A DNA stretch of 56,843 nt from Bacteroidales bacterium (GCA_021158405.1 JAGGUP010000117.1:1-56843), one strand, 5' to 3'. Counted from the stretch's first letter, positions 42,526 to 52,760 are shown. Program-made: numbers and translations. Notes: a model not told the origin generated them from the letters alone.

Positions 42526-43634
42526 CGAATTAGTTTTAGAACTTCTTGTGCAATAGAAATATCGGCTTCAGGTTTTGCAAACTGCTTTATGTTTTTGCTT
42601 AGAAGAAAGCGTTCGGTTTCATTTCTGATTAAAGCTTTACATGTTTCGAAAAGTTTATCTTTGGCCTCTATATTCGGGATTAAAATAGCTGCTTTTTTAT
42701 CCGCTAAACTTTTTGCATTTTTTGTTTGATGGTCTTCTGCAGCTGAAGGAAGCGGAATAAAGATACAGGCTTTGGCTGTTGCACTTAATTCAGAAATAGC
42801 AATAGCTCCTGCTCTTGATATAACCAAATCGGCGGCGGCATAGGCCAAATCCATTTCGCTTATAAATTGATGAGCAACGATGTGAGCTGTGTTCTGTTTT
42901 GCAATTTGGGTTTTTGCCTCTTGGATGCCGGTGATGCCTGTTTGCCAAATCAGTTGAAAATCAGCTTTCGCCCATAAATCGAAATGAGTCAATACAGCTT
43001 GATTGATTGATCGAGCACCTAAACTTCCCCCAACCAGTAAGACGGTTTTTTTCTCGGACGAAAGTCCAAAATGTTTTAATCCCTGCTCTCTTTTTCCTTC
43101 GATTTGAATGATGTGTTTTCTGATAGGATTTCCGGCTTCAATAATTTTATCAGCAGGGAAAAAGCGTTCCATATTTGGGTAGGCAACGCATATTATTTTG
43201 GCCTTGTTAGCGAGCAATTTGTTCGTAATTCCCGGATAGGAATTTTGTTCTTGTATAAGAGCTGGAATGCTGAATCGGTTAGCCATATAGAGGGTTGGAC
43301 CGCTTGCAAATCCGCCTACACCAACCACTACATCAGGTTTGAATTTTTTAATTATCCGCCCTGCTTTCCATAAACTGCTTATCAATTTGAAAGGAAATAA
43401 TAGATTTTTTAAGCTTAAGCTGCGCTGAAATCCGCTGATCCACAATCCTTTTATTTGAAATCCTGCAGCCGGAACTTTTTCCATTTCCATTTTGTCCTGA
43501 GCTCCAATAAAAAGGAAATTACTTAAAGGGTGTATTTTCTGTAATGCTTGTGCAATCGCAATAGCAGGAAATATATGGCCGCCTGTTCCTCCGCCACTGA
43601 TTAAAACATTTATATGTCTGTTTTCTTCAATCAT
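42522..43634 (-). CDS. murG: UDP-GlcNAc:undecaprenyl-PP-MurNAc-pentapeptide GlcNAc transferase
   Basis: A 370-residue GT-B glycosyltransferase of family 28. Motifs are LISGGGTGGHIFPAIAIA (glycine-rich loop 1), VVGVGGFASGP (loop 2), LIQEQNSYPGITNKLLA, LLVGGSLGARSIN (loop 3) and VISRAGAIAISEL with the UDP-GlcNAc-binding region. It converts lipid I to lipid II at the inner face of the membrane. It shares one base with the ftsW stop. Confidence 0.96.
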   Translation of the reverse strand: MIEENRHINVLISGGGTGGHIFPAIAIAQALQKIHPLSNFLFIGAQDKMEMEKVPAAGFQIKGLWISGFQRSLSLKNLLFPFKLISSLWKAGRIIKKFKPDVVVGVGGFASGPTLYMANRFSIPALIQEQNSYPGITNKLLANKAKIICVAYPNMERFFPADKIIEAGNPIRKHIIQIEGKREQGLKHFGLSSEKKTVLLVGGSLGARSINQAVLTHFDLWAKADFQLIWQTGITGIQEAKTQIAKQNTAHIVAHQFISEMDLAYAAADLVISRAGAIAISELSATAKACIFIPLPSAAEDHQTKNAKSLADKKAAILIPNIEAKDKLFETCKALIRNETERFLLSKNIKQFAKPEADISIAQEVLKLIR

Positions 43635-44806
43635 TATTCTTGATTATCGTTTGCAGCATCAGGGTTCACCTTTATACTAGAGCCGGCTTTAACGCTTTGA
43701 ATCATTCCTAAAGCCATGGATGTAAACATAAAAGAAGTTCCGCCAGAACTCAATAAGGGTAGGGGCTGGCCAGTCACAGGAAGCAGATTTACCGCGACCG
43801 CCATATTTACCATCGCTTGAAAAACAATGGTAAACATCAATCCAACGACTAGTAAAGCACCAAAATGTGTTTGACAATGTTTGGCTATAATCAAAGCTCG
43901 GAAAAAAAGTGATAAATATAAAAAGATGATAAAGAAACCAACTAAGGTTCCGTATTCTTCAATAATAATGGCATAGATAAAATCGGCATGTGCCGAAGGT
44001 AAAAAAGCGCGTTGACTGCTTTTTCCTGGGAGTTTTCCAATAACAGGATTAGAAGCAATCGCAATTTTCGCTTGTAAGACTTGATAATTCGCATCGGGAT
44101 CGTCTGAATTAAAATTCTCGATACGGCTAACCCAGGTATCAAAGCGGGGAATAATATTTGGATTGACTTTAACCAATAAGAAAGCGAAAGCGGCTATAAT
44201 AATACCACTTCCTGCAAGGGACAAAAGATATTTTGATTTAACATTTCCTATAACCATCAGAAAAAAGGCCGACACAAAAATTAAGGCTGCGGTAGAAAGA
44301 TTCGATTGTAAAATAATCGCCGTGATGAGAAGCGTTGGCGCAAAAATATGGAGTAGCACATATTGGAGTGTGTTCTTGTTTTCACGGTATTTTTCCGGAA
44401 GTTTGCTCAAGGATCTGGCAAGATAAGTAAGAAGGACAATTTTAGCAAAGTCAGAACTTTGAAAACTAATATTTATTCCGGGAATCATAAGCCAACGGCT
44501 AGCATTGTTAATATTAGTTCCTAATAGAATGGTGAGCAACAAAACGGGTACTACAAACCAGATGAGTATTTTACTTCCGATACTGAAATAGGTGAATTTT
44601 ATTCGATGCATTAGGTACATAACAACAAAACCAATGACTACAATCCCTAATTGTTTGAATAAGTATTGTAGGGCATAGTTATCTTCCTGTTTATAGGCTA
44701 GATAGCCTGAAGCGCTATAAACAACAGCAAGCGAAATCATGGAGAGTAAAATATATATTCCCCAAATAACTTTATCTCCTTTTAGTTGTAAACTAAAATT
44801 ACTCAT
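43634..44806 (-). CDS. ftsW: Peptidoglycan glycosyltransferase FtsW (SEDS family)
   Basis: A 390-residue protein with about ten membrane helices. SEDS motifs are visible: SRWLMIPGINISFQSSDFAKI, HADFIYAIIIEEYGTLVGFF (catalytic-loop Asp) and NLLPVTGQPLPLLSSGGTSF. FtsW polymerises lipid II at the septum together with the FtsI transpeptidase. The gene lies between murD and murG, its standard place. Confidence 0.95.
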   Translation of the reverse strand: MSNFSLQLKGDKVIWGIYILLSMISLAVVYSASGYLAYKQEDNYALQYLFKQLGIVVIGFVVMYLMHRIKFTYFSIGSKILIWFVVPVLLLTILLGTNINNASRWLMIPGINISFQSSDFAKIVLLTYLARSLSKLPEKYRENKNTLQYVLLHIFAPTLLITAIILQSNLSTAALIFVSAFFLMVIGNVKSKYLLSLAGSGIIIAAFAFLLVKVNPNIIPRFDTWVSRIENFNSDDPDANYQVLQAKIAIASNPVIGKLPGKSSQRAFLPSAHADFIYAIIIEEYGTLVGFFIIFLYLSLFFRALIIAKHCQTHFGALLVVGLMFTIVFQAMVNMAVAVNLLPVTGQPLPLLSSGGTSFMFTSMALGMIQSVKAGSSIKVNPDAANDNQE

Positions 44807-44809
44807 TTT

Positions 44810-46147
44810 TTACAATTCATTTACGGCATCAATAAATCTGTTTCCGCGTTCTTCATAATCTTCAAAAAGATCGAAGCTGGCGCAAGCAGGAGAAAGTAAG
44901 ACAACATCCCCCGAATTTGCCAATTTATGGGCTTCTTCAACGGCTTCCTGTGCGGTGTATGTTTGGATAATGATGGGTATCATTTTGCCAAAATGGTGTA
45001 TGATTTTTTGATTATCTAATCCCAAACAAACAATCGCTTTCACGCGACTTTGAACCAAATCGTCGAGCGAACTATAATCATTTCCTTTGTCTTTGCCGCC
45101 GGCAATCCAGATGATAGGTTTCCGAACACTATCCAAAGCGAAATAAGTACTGTTGACATTGGTGGCTTTTGAATCGTTGATGAATTCTATACCACCAATG
45201 TTTGCTACGGATTGCATACGATGGTCTATATTTTGGAATTCAGCCAATGAATCCTTTATGCTTTTGTTTCGGATATTTTGTAATTTGCCCGTAACACCCG
45301 CTGCCATCGAATTGTAAATGTTGTGTTTTCCCTGAAGTGCTAATTCTTTTAGTGTCATAGTTAAATTGTCCTTAGATATATTAATATTTATATTTTCATT
45401 TTCTAAATAGGCGCCTTCCTTCATTGCTTTGTTTTGAAGCGTAAAAGGAATCAGCCGCATGTTCAATTTTCGTTTTGATAATTTCTGCTCAATTACAGGA
45501 TCATCGGCATTGTAAATCAGATAATCAGAAGAGGTCATGTTTTGGAGTATCCTAAATTTGGATTGCGTATAGTTTTCAAAACTATTGTCGTATCTATCCA
45601 AATGATCTGGAGTGATATTCGTAAGAATGGCGATATCCGCTTTAAATTGGAACATACCATCTAGCTGAAAACTGCTAATCTCCAGCACGTAGATGTCGAA
45701 ATTATTTTCAGTCACTTGCCAAGCAAAACTTTTCCCAATATTTCCGGCTAATCCCACATTTAATCCGGCATTTTTTAAAATGTGATGGATCAATAGTGTG
45801 GTCGTTGTTTTTCCGTTGCTTCCGGTAATACAAATTAATTTGGCATCGGTAAAACGAGCTGCAAATTCAATTTCAGAAATGATTGGAATTCCTTTTTCGT
45901 GGATTGATTTAATCAACGAAATATGATCTGGAATTCCCGGACTCTTTATGATTTCATCCGCATTTAGTATTTCTGAAAGGCTGTGCTTCCCTTCTTCGAA
46001 TCTGATTTCATGATTTTTAAGAACTTTTTTGTAGCTTTCGTCGATCGAGCTCTTATCACTCAAAAAGACTTCATAGCCTTGCTTTGCAGCTAATATTGCC
46101 GCTCCGGTTCCGCTTTCTCCGCCGCCTAGAACAACAATCTTTTTCAT
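44810..46147 (-). CDS. murD: UDP-N-acetylmuramoyl-L-alanine--D-glutamate ligase
   Basis: A 445-residue Mur ligase with VLGGGESGTGAAILA at the N-terminus, the ATP loop CITGSNGKTTTTLLIHH (about 107-123), LEISSFQLD, LTNITPDHLDRYDN and the C-terminal SPACASFDLFEDYEERG. It adds D-glutamate to UDP-MurNAc-L-Ala. It begins at the base next to the mraY stop, and ftsW follows after 3 bp. Confidence 0.96.
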   Translation of the reverse strand: MKKIVVLGGGESGTGAAILAAKQGYEVFLSDKSSIDESYKKVLKNHEIRFEEGKHSLSEILNADEIIKSPGIPDHISLIKSIHEKGIPIISEIEFAARFTDAKLICITGSNGKTTTTLLIHHILKNAGLNVGLAGNIGKSFAWQVTENNFDIYVLEISSFQLDGMFQFKADIAILTNITPDHLDRYDNSFENYTQSKFRILQNMTSSDYLIYNADDPVIEQKLSKRKLNMRLIPFTLQNKAMKEGAYLENENININISKDNLTMTLKELALQGKHNIYNSMAAGVTGKLQNIRNKSIKDSLAEFQNIDHRMQSVANIGGIEFINDSKATNVNSTYFALDSVRKPIIWIAGGKDKGNDYSSLDDLVQSRVKAIVCLGLDNQKIIHHFGKMIPIIIQTYTAQEAVEEAHKLANSGDVVLLSPACASFDLFEDYEERGNRFIDAVNEL

Positions 46148-47404
46148 CTATCTCAGTTTTAATGTGATGATGCTAATCAAAGCCAGCAGTAGCCCAATGA
46201 TGAAAAATCGCATCACTATTTTAGGTTCTGCATAACCCTTTATTTGATAGTGGTGATGAAGCGGAGACATTAAAAAGACTCGCTTTCCTTCACCATATTT
46301 TTTCTTTGTATATTTAAAATAGGCCACTTGTATCATTACCGAAAGATTTTCCATTAGGAAAATGCCTGCCAAAATAGGAATCAATAATTCTTTACGAATG
46401 AGAATGGCAAAAACAGCAATGATTCCTCCAAGAGTTAAACTGCCGGTATCGCCCATAAAAACTTGAGCAGGGTAGGTATTATACCATAAAAATCCAATGG
46501 TAGCTCCCACAAATGCGCTGATGAAAATGGTTAACTCACCCACGTTTGGGATGTACATGATATTGAGATAATTTGAAAAAATAACGTTACCACTTACCCA
46601 GGCCAGCAAGCCAAGCGTGGAACCCATTATGGCAGATGTTCCGGTGGCTAAGCCATCAATTCCATCGGTTAAATTTGCCCCATTAGAAACAGCTGTAATA
46701 ATCAGAATCACCAAGGGAATAAATAATATCCAAGCCCATTTTTTAGCTTCAGGTCCTGCCCAAGCAATTAGCAAAGCATAGTCGAAGTTGTTGTTTTTGA
46801 AAAACGGAATGGTGGTTTGAGTCGAATGAATTGGTTTTGTGGAGACCGATTCCGAAGTTATTTTATTGGGTTCATCCGTATTCTGAGTGTGAATTTCGGT
46901 TTTAATTGTGGAGGCAGGAAGCTGCTCTCTTATGGTAATGTCGGGATGAAAATACATGGTGAGTCCAATAACTATCCCTAAAATAACTTGACCAATGATT
47001 TTAAATTTCCCGGCTAGTCCTTCCTTATTTTTCCTGAATATTTTTATGTAATCATCAATAAATCCAATAAATCCCAACCAAAGTGTGGTAAATATCATAA
47101 GGATTATATAAATGTTATCGAGCTTTGTAAAAAGGAGTACAGGAATCAGAATAGCTCCAATAATGATTAGTCCACCCATGGTTGGGGTTCCTTTTTTCTC
47201 CATTTGGCCCTCTAAACCTAAATCGCGGATGCTTTCTCCAATTTGTTTTTTTCTTAGATAATCGATTAGGCTTTTGCCAAAAATCATCGAAATAGTAAGC
47301 GATGTAATGGCGGCCATCCCTGCTCGGAAAGAGATATATTGAAAAACACCAGCTCCGGGAAAATCAAATGTGCTATTTAGATAATCAAACAAATAGTATA
47401 ACAT
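46148..47404 (-). CDS. mraY: Phospho-N-acetylmuramoyl-pentapeptide transferase MraY
   Basis: A 418-residue integral membrane enzyme of about ten helices that makes lipid I. Motifs are [22 protein letters not shown] (metal aspartates), [31 protein letters not shown] and [16 protein letters not shown]. It is longer than E. coli MraY (360 aa). The difference is mostly a polar insertion of about 60 residues (about 150-215, rich in Thr/Ser/Glu) in a loop between helices. This insertion is, to my knowledge, common in Bacteroidota MraY. Confidence 0.95.
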   Translation of the reverse strand: MLYYLFDYLNSTFDFPGAGVFQYISFRAGMAAITSLTISMIFGKSLIDYLRKKQIGESIRDLGLEGQMEKKGTPTMGGLIIIGAILIPVLLFTKLDNIYIILMIFTTLWLGFIGFIDDYIKIFRKNKEGLAGKFKIIGQVILGIVIGLTMYFHPDITIREQLPASTIKTEIHTQNTDEPNKITSESVSTKPIHSTQTTIPFFKNNNFDYALLIAWAGPEAKKWAWILFIPLVILIITAVSNGANLTDGIDGLATGTSAIMGSTLGLLAWVSGNVIFSNYLNIMYIPNVGELTIFISAFVGATIGFLWYNTYPAQVFMGDTGSLTLGGIIAVFAILIRKELLIPILAGIFLMENLSVMIQVAYFKYTKKKYGEGKRVFLMSPLHHHYQIKGYAEPKIVMRFFIIGLLLALISIITLKLR

Positions 47405-47407
47405 GGT

Positions 47408-48868
47408 TTAGAGTGTTTTTTTAATCAATTTATTTATAACGTCCTTGTCATCAAAGGGATAACGAACTCCTTTTATTTCTTGATATGTTTCGTGACCTTT
47501 TCCTGCAATAAGAATGACATCGCCTTTTTGTGCCAGAAAAAAGGCTGTTTTTATAGCTTCTTCCCGATTGGTAATCGATAGGCTGCGTTTTTGTTGTTCC
47601 TCATTTAATCCCGTCTGCATATCAGAAAGAATGGTTTCAGGATCTTCAAAACGTGGATTATCGGAAGTAAGAATTAGGCGGTCGCTTAATTGAACCGCTA
47701 TTTTGGCCATTTCTGGGCGTTTACTTTTATCGCGATTGCCTCCTGCACCGACTACGGTAATGATTTTGCAATTTTCGTTTTGTAGCTGATTGATGGTTTC
47801 GAGTACATTCTTCAGGGCATCAGGAGTGTGAGCATAATCCACAATGGCAATTATTCCTTTGGGAGTTTGTTGATAATCAAAACGGCCTGCAACAGAGGAT
47901 AGATTCGATAATGCAGGTAAAATTTCTTCTGAACGCTCTCCCAAAAGGCGAGCAGCTCCATAAATGGCGAGCAGGTTGTAAGCGTTGAATTGACCAACTA
48001 ATCGACAATATATATCATTACCATCAATTTGCATGTGCAAGCCGTGAATTTGATTTTCGATAATTCTTCCTTTAAAATCAGCTAGATTTTTTATACTGTA
48101 GCTGTGCTTTTTAGCTTTGCAATTCTGCAACATTACGTTTCCATTCTTGTCATCGATATTGCTTAATGCAAAAGCTGATTTTGATAGTCCATCAAAAAAT
48201 AGTTTCTTCGCTTTTATATATTCTGGAATCGTTTTGTGAAAATCGAGATGATCATGAGTGAGATTCGTAAAGATTCCTCCCTCAAACTGGAGGCCGGTAA
48301 TGCGCTTTTGAGCTAAGGCATGACTGCTAACTTCCATAAAGCAATAGGAACATCCTGCTTTTACCATTTTGTCTAGTAAAGCATTTAACTGAAGAGCATC
48401 CGGTGTAGTGTGAGTGGCTGCGAAAATTTGCTTATCAATTTTGTTTTCTATGGTTGATAATAATCCGCAACAATACCCCAGATCTGTAAATAGAGTATGT
48501 AAAAGGCTTGCAATTGTTGTTTTTCCATTGGTTCCTGTTACACCAACTAATTTTAATTTTTTGGAAGGATTGTCGTACCATTTTGCTGCAATTAGACTTA
48601 AACTTTCTTGACTATCTTGCACCCTGACATACGTTAAGTTTGGATCGCATGCTGAAGGAATATTTTCGCAAATGATGCAGCTGGCACCCTTTTCTATGGC
48701 AATGGAAATGTAATCATGACCATCAACCAAAGTTCCTCGTGTGGCAACAAATAAAAAGTTTTTTTCAACTTTTCTGGAATCGAAAGCTAAACCTGCAAGA
48801 AAACGGTCTTTATTTCCCACTATCTCTAATGGTTTCAATTCAGATAATATGTTTTTTAGCTCTTTCAT
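47408..48868 (-). CDS. murE: UDP-MurNAc-tripeptide synthetase (meso-diaminopimelate-adding)
   Basis: A 486-residue Mur ligase from the ATG at 48866-48868; the frame is open ten codons further, but that would overlap the ftsI coding region. The ATP loop is VTGTNGKTTIASLL (about 110-123). The lysine-containing HTTPDA and VSSHALAQKRI motifs are present. The specificity motif is DNPR (403-406), the form that selects meso-diaminopimelate rather than lysine, so the wall is DAP type. The gene begins 1 bp after the ftsI stop. murF, the next enzyme, is not in the cluster. Confidence 0.95.
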   Translation of the reverse strand: MKELKNILSELKPLEIVGNKDRFLAGLAFDSRKVEKNFLFVATRGTLVDGHDYISIAIEKGASCIICENIPSACDPNLTYVRVQDSQESLSLIAAKWYDNPSKKLKLVGVTGTNGKTTIASLLHTLFTDLGYCCGLLSTIENKIDKQIFAATHTTPDALQLNALLDKMVKAGCSYCFMEVSSHALAQKRITGLQFEGGIFTNLTHDHLDFHKTIPEYIKAKKLFFDGLSKSAFALSNIDDKNGNVMLQNCKAKKHSYSIKNLADFKGRIIENQIHGLHMQIDGNDIYCRLVGQFNAYNLLAIYGAARLLGERSEEILPALSNLSSVAGRFDYQQTPKGIIAIVDYAHTPDALKNVLETINQLQNENCKIITVVGAGGNRDKSKRPEMAKIAVQLSDRLILTSDNPRFEDPETILSDMQTGLNEEQQKRSLSITNREEAIKTAFFLAQKGDVILIAGKGHETYQEIKGVRYPFDDKDVINKLIKKTL

Positions 48869-48869
48869 A

Positions 48870-50969
48870 TTACGAAACCGATAAAGTGAGTGAGACAAGC
48901 ATGTTCTTATTTATTTTTGTGCCGGCTTTAACAGATTGTTTAACTACAAAGCCTTTTCCTGTTATCTGGCAGTCAATTCCTAAACCTCCTAGAATAAATA
49001 GGGCGTCCTTGGCTGTCATACCAACTAAGTATGGAATCGTTTCTGTTCGGATAATCCGGCGACCGAAATTGATGGTATCTTGAGCCGAAAGGCAAACCAC
49101 CCATTCTGTACCCGGATTTTTAGTGGTGGGAATACCCATAGCTTTAAAAATAGTGTTGAAGTCTTCTTTATATCCTGTTCTCGGACGAGGATTGATTGAA
49201 TTTTTTGCAGTATTTATATCTCCCACTAAATCAGAATTATTAGCAAATATTTTATCCGAAATCTCCTTAAATACAGGTGCGGCAACTGCGCTTCCATAAT
49301 AGCTTTTTACACTAGGGTCGTTGATAGCAACAATACAAGAGAATTTTGGTTTGGACGCCGGGAAATAACCTGCAAACGATGCTATATAATGGCTCTTATT
49401 ATACCCTTGGTTGTTTTGTGCTATTTGCGCCGTTCCGGTTTTGCCTGCTATAGAATAAGAGTCATTTTTGATATTTTTGGCTGTTCCTCTTAGAACAACT
49501 CCTTCTAGCATTTTTTGAAGTTTTGAAATAGTTTTCGGTGAAGCAATTTGCTCATTAAGAACGATGGGATCAAATATTTTAAGGCTTTGATTTATGGAGC
49601 GAATTTCTTTTACAAACCGGGGCTTCATCATTTTGCCTCCATTTGCAATGGCATTGTAGAATGTAAGCGTTTGTAAAGGAGTGATTTGCAATTCATATCC
49701 ATGAGCTATCCAGGGAAGAGAAACTCCCGACCAGGTTTTGTCACTTGTGTTTTTGATATAAGGTTTGCCTTCGCCGCTAAGAGAGATCCCAAGCGATTTG
49801 TTTAATCCAATTTTATAAAGACCATCTATAAATTTTTGAGGATTATTTCGGTAGTTTTCCGTGATAATTTTAGCCATTCCTACATTGGATGATTCCTCAA
49901 TAACCTCTTGAATACTTAGAATACCATCCTTTATTTTGTGTGTATCTTTGATCGTTTGGTTATAATAATTAACACTGCCGTTTCCGGTGTCTATTGTATC
50001 GTTAATGTCAATTACACCATCTTCAAGTGCAACCAAAATAGAGGCAAGTTTAAATGTAGATCCTGGCTCTGAGCTTTCTCCAATAGCATAATTGTAATCC
50101 TCTTGGTAATTGTTATTTGCATCTCGCCCTAAATTTGCAATGGCAAGAATAGCTCCTGTTTCAACCTCCATTACAACTACGCTACCATGTTTGGCCTTGT
50201 ATTTACGTAAGTTGCGCATTAAAGCGGTTTCGGCAATGTCCTGAATATCAATATCAATAGTTGTTACAACATCATTCCCGTTTTTGGGTTCTATCTCATT
50301 GGCAGGGTCAATGGGCATCCAGATTCCTCCTGATATTTTTTGCATTAACCGATTGCCTTCTGTGCCTTTTAAATAGTCATTATAAGCACCTTCAATTCCC
50401 ACTTCATACCTGCCTTTTTCGTAATTATAAATACCAAGTGTTCTTTTTGCCAGCAGGTTATAGGGTAAATCGCGCTTGTTAGTTTGAATCGGAATCAATC
50501 CTCCTTTATTTCTGCCTAAACGAAGAATAGGGAAGGTTTTTATTTTCTGATATTCATCGTAACTCAAGTTTTTGGCTATTAAGAAATAGTAGTTGCCTGA
50601 CTTTCTTGCACGTATTATTTCCCTTTTATAATTAGCCGCACTTTTGTCTTTTAAAAGAGCGCTCAACTTTCTTGCAAGGTTATCTATATTCGCATTGAAG
50701 AAATCTTCAGTTTTATTTGAAATGGGGTCGAAGCGGATTTCATATTTTGGTGTGGTAACTGCTAAAAGTTTGTTATTGTGTGTATAAATATTTCCTCTTA
50801 GCGCTTCTGTTTTAATCTCTTTGGTACTGTGTTCCAGTCCCATTTTCCGAAGCTCTTCTCCCTCTTTTATCTGAATATGCAACACCTTGGCAATAATACC
50901 TAAGCCGAAAAACAAGATGAAAAAATACATCAGGTAAGAGGCTTTTAGTATGTGTGCGTTGTTATTCAT
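48870..50969 (-). CDS. ftsI: Septal peptidoglycan transpeptidase FtsI/PBP3 with PASTA domain
   Basis: A 699-residue class B penicillin-binding protein. One N-terminal membrane helix (about 12-31) is followed by the pedestal domain (RGNIYTHNNKLLAVT). The transpeptidase motifs are STFK at 304-307, SSN at 360-362 and KTGT at 510-513. A single PASTA domain ends the protein (about 636-699, PYLVGMTAKDALFILGGLGI). FtsI cross-links septal peptidoglycan with FtsW. The C-terminal PASTA domain is absent from E. coli FtsI but usual in Bacteroidota. Confidence 0.95.
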   Translation of the reverse strand: MNNNAHILKASYLMYFFILFFGLGIIAKVLHIQIKEGEELRKMGLEHSTKEIKTEALRGNIYTHNNKLLAVTTPKYEIRFDPISNKTEDFFNANIDNLARKLSALLKDKSAANYKREIIRARKSGNYYFLIAKNLSYDEYQKIKTFPILRLGRNKGGLIPIQTNKRDLPYNLLAKRTLGIYNYEKGRYEVGIEGAYNDYLKGTEGNRLMQKISGGIWMPIDPANEIEPKNGNDVVTTIDIDIQDIAETALMRNLRKYKAKHGSVVVMEVETGAILAIANLGRDANNNYQEDYNYAIGESSEPGSTFKLASILVALEDGVIDINDTIDTGNGSVNYYNQTIKDTHKIKDGILSIQEVIEESSNVGMAKIITENYRNNPQKFIDGLYKIGLNKSLGISLSGEGKPYIKNTSDKTWSGVSLPWIAHGYELQITPLQTLTFYNAIANGGKMMKPRFVKEIRSINQSLKIFDPIVLNEQIASPKTISKLQKMLEGVVLRGTAKNIKNDSYSIAGKTGTAQIAQNNQGYNKSHYIASFAGYFPASKPKFSCIVAINDPSVKSYYGSAVAAPVFKEISDKIFANNSDLVGDINTAKNSINPRPRTGYKEDFNTIFKAMGIPTTKNPGTEWVVCLSAQDTINFGRRIIRTETIPYLVGMTAKDALFILGGLGIDCQITGKGFVVKQSVKAGTKINKNMLVSLTLSVS

Positions 50970-50978
50970 CGTTACTAC

Positions 50979-51353
50979 TTATTTTTTTACATATATTTTC
51001 TTGGGAGGTGTGAGTGATTCTTCCAAACCTATATTTTTGACTTTATTGGCAATTTGAGTTTGGCGTGTGTTATCCATCAGCTTTGCCTTTATTGAAATTG
51101 ATTTTATGCGTAGCTCTTTAACTTCTTGCTTGTATTTATCAATTTTGCGAACTGTTCCTTGAGCCCAAAAAGTATTAGAAATAAACAGGATGATCAGAAA
51201 CAGTAGAAAAGCCATAAATGGGAGCTCTTTAGCCGAATTTTCGTGGGAAAGAAAGCTTCCATCAAGCAGAGGCTTGATATACGTTTTCACGAAATTTTTC
51301 CTTGCCTTGGCAGGTTCTTCTTGCGGAGTGGTATTGTTTTTAATCTCGTTCAT
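50979..51353 (-). CDS. ftsL: FtsL-like division protein
   Basis: A 124-residue bitopic protein. A polar cytosolic N-terminus of about 45 residues is followed by one membrane helix (about 47-64, MAFLLFLIILFISNTFWA), then a coiled-coil-like periplasmic part (RKIDKYKQEVKELRIKSISIKA to about 110). This topology and the position between rsmH and ftsI identify it as the FtsL equivalent despite weak sequence similarity. It overlaps the end of rsmH by 14 bp and precedes ftsI by 9 bp. It is expected to act in a complex with FtsQ and an FtsB-type protein. Confidence 0.75.
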   Translation of the reverse strand: MNEIKNNTTPQEEPAKARKNFVKTYIKPLLDGSFLSHENSAKELPFMAFLLFLIILFISNTFWAQGTVRKIDKYKQEVKELRIKSISIKAKLMDNTRQTQIANKVKNIGLEESLTPPKKIYVKK

Positions 51354-52245
51354 CGTTTCTAATAGCTATTCTTAATTTAGCACTGCGTGCGCGACTGTTT
51401 CTTCCAATTTCTTCTTCGGATGCGATCAAAGGTTTTCGGGTAATGCTTTTAAGCGGTGCGATTATATTTCCATAAAAATCCTTCTCCAATTCCCCTTCGA
51501 AATTTCCCGCTTTGATGAAGTTTTTTATCAAGCGATCTTCAAGTGAATGGTAGGATAGAAAAACCAAACGCCCCCCTGGTTTGAGTACTTCTACGCTTTG
51601 TTTTAAAAGGCTTTCCAGCGCATCTAATTCTTCATTGACTTCAATTCTTAAGGCTTGAAAAACTTGAGCGTAAAACTTATTTTCTTTATGGTGAGGAGTA
51701 TGAGAAGCAAGGCAGGCTTTTAGTTCATCGACGGTATTTATTGGAGCGATACTTCTTGCTTCAACTATTTTTTTGCTAATGCTGTAAGCGTTTTTTAATT
51801 CGCCATACAAGCGAAAAACTCTGGCTAAATCATTTACGGAATAAGTGTTAACAAGCGTTGCGGCAGTTTGCTCGTTTCTTTTATCCATACGAGCATCTAA
51901 TTCTCCATCAAAACGGGTAGAAAATCCACGCTCCGGAATATCAAACTGATGAGAGGAAACGCCTAAATCGGCAATTAAACCATCAATTTTACTCGCTTGA
52001 TGCAAGCGTAGAAAGTTCTTAAGGTATTTGAAATTTTGATGAACAAGGGTAAATCTCGGGTCGTCGATAGCGTTTGAAAGTGCGTCAATATCCTGATCAA
52101 AAGCAATTAAACGACCGTCTTTCAATTGATCCAATATGGCTTTAGAATGACCACCACCACCAAATGTAACATCAACATAGATACCGCTAGGCTGGATATT
52201 CAGCCCGTCAACACTTTCTTTTAGCATGACTGGATTATGATACAT
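51340..52245 (-). CDS. rsmH: 16S rRNA (cytosine1402-N4)-methyltransferase RsmH
   Basis: A 301-residue SAM-dependent methyltransferase (formerly MraW). Motifs are YHNPVMLKESVDGL, VDVTFGGGGHSKAIL (SAM loop, about 25-38), IADLGVSSHQFD, ARMDKRNEQTAATLVNTY, FQALRIEVNEEL and FLSYHSLEDRLIK. It modifies C1402 of 16S rRNA. It is second in the cluster, 14 bp after mraZ. Confidence 0.96.
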   Translation of the reverse strand: MYHNPVMLKESVDGLNIQPSGIYVDVTFGGGGHSKAILDQLKDGRLIAFDQDIDALSNAIDDPRFTLVHQNFKYLKNFLRLHQASKIDGLIADLGVSSHQFDIPERGFSTRFDGELDARMDKRNEQTAATLVNTYSVNDLARVFRLYGELKNAYSISKKIVEARSIAPINTVDELKACLASHTPHHKENKFYAQVFQALRIEVNEELDALESLLKQSVEVLKPGGRLVFLSYHSLEDRLIKNFIKAGNFEGELEKDFYGNIIAPLKSITRKPLIASEEEIGRNSRARSAKLRIAIRNDERD

Positions 52246-52259
52246 ACACCTTATTTTTA

Positions 52260-52724
52260 CTACTCGTCGTCGCTGGGGACATTCCCCATTACGTCTTCTG
52301 CAAGAGCGCCAAAGTCAATGTTTGGATCGTTTAGGATTTCTTCATAAAGGTCTTTGTTCCAGATTTCTATTCGGTTTACCGAAGATGCTAAAACAATTTC
52401 CCTTTTGATTTCACTAAACTTGACTAAATCTTTTGGAACGAGGATTCGGCCTACATTGTCAATTTCCAGTGTTCGAACTCCGGCCATAAACATGCGGATG
52501 AAATCGGTATTTTTCTTAACAAAGCGATTAAGTTTGTTTACGCCCGCTATTTCCTGATTCCATTCGCTCATTGGATAGAGCTCCAAACATTTTTGGAAAA
52601 CACTTCGCTTGATAATAAATCCCTCATTGAGAATGGGTTGTATTTGCTTTTTAAGGCCTGCCGGTAGCATTAATCGGCCTTTTGCATCTACTTTACATTC
52701 GTATGTTCCAATTAGGTTTATCAT
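52260..52724 (-). CDS. mraZ: Transcriptional regulator MraZ
   Basis: A 154-residue protein with two SpoVT/AbrB-like swapped-hairpin domains. YECKVDAKGRLMLPAGLKKQI (about 8-28) begins the first, and LEIDNVGRILVPKDLVKFSEI (about 86-106) the second, each with the conserved D-xx-GR-xxxP motif. MraZ forms ring oligomers that bind repeated boxes before its own operon and usually repress it. Three 10-bp direct repeats are found at the right place (52761-52790). It is the first gene of the dcw cluster. Confidence 0.94.
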   Translation of the reverse strand: MINLIGTYECKVDAKGRLMLPAGLKKQIQPILNEGFIIKRSVFQKCLELYPMSEWNQEIAGVNKLNRFVKKNTDFIRMFMAGVRTLEIDNVGRILVPKDLVKFSEIKREIVLASSVNRIEIWNKDLYEEILNDPNIDFGALAEDVMGNVPSDDE

Positions 52725-52745
52725 CTATTCTTTGCAATTTGAGTG

Positions 52746-52753
52746 TAAAAATA
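52746..52753 (-). promoter_or_regulatory. Possible -7 element TATTTTTA of the dcw cluster
   Basis: On the minus strand TATTTTTA matches TAnnTTTG in all but the last base and lies 21 bp before the mraZ ATG. The MraZ-type repeats would cover its -33 region. Confidence 0.4.
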
Positions 52754-52760
52754 CGGTTAT

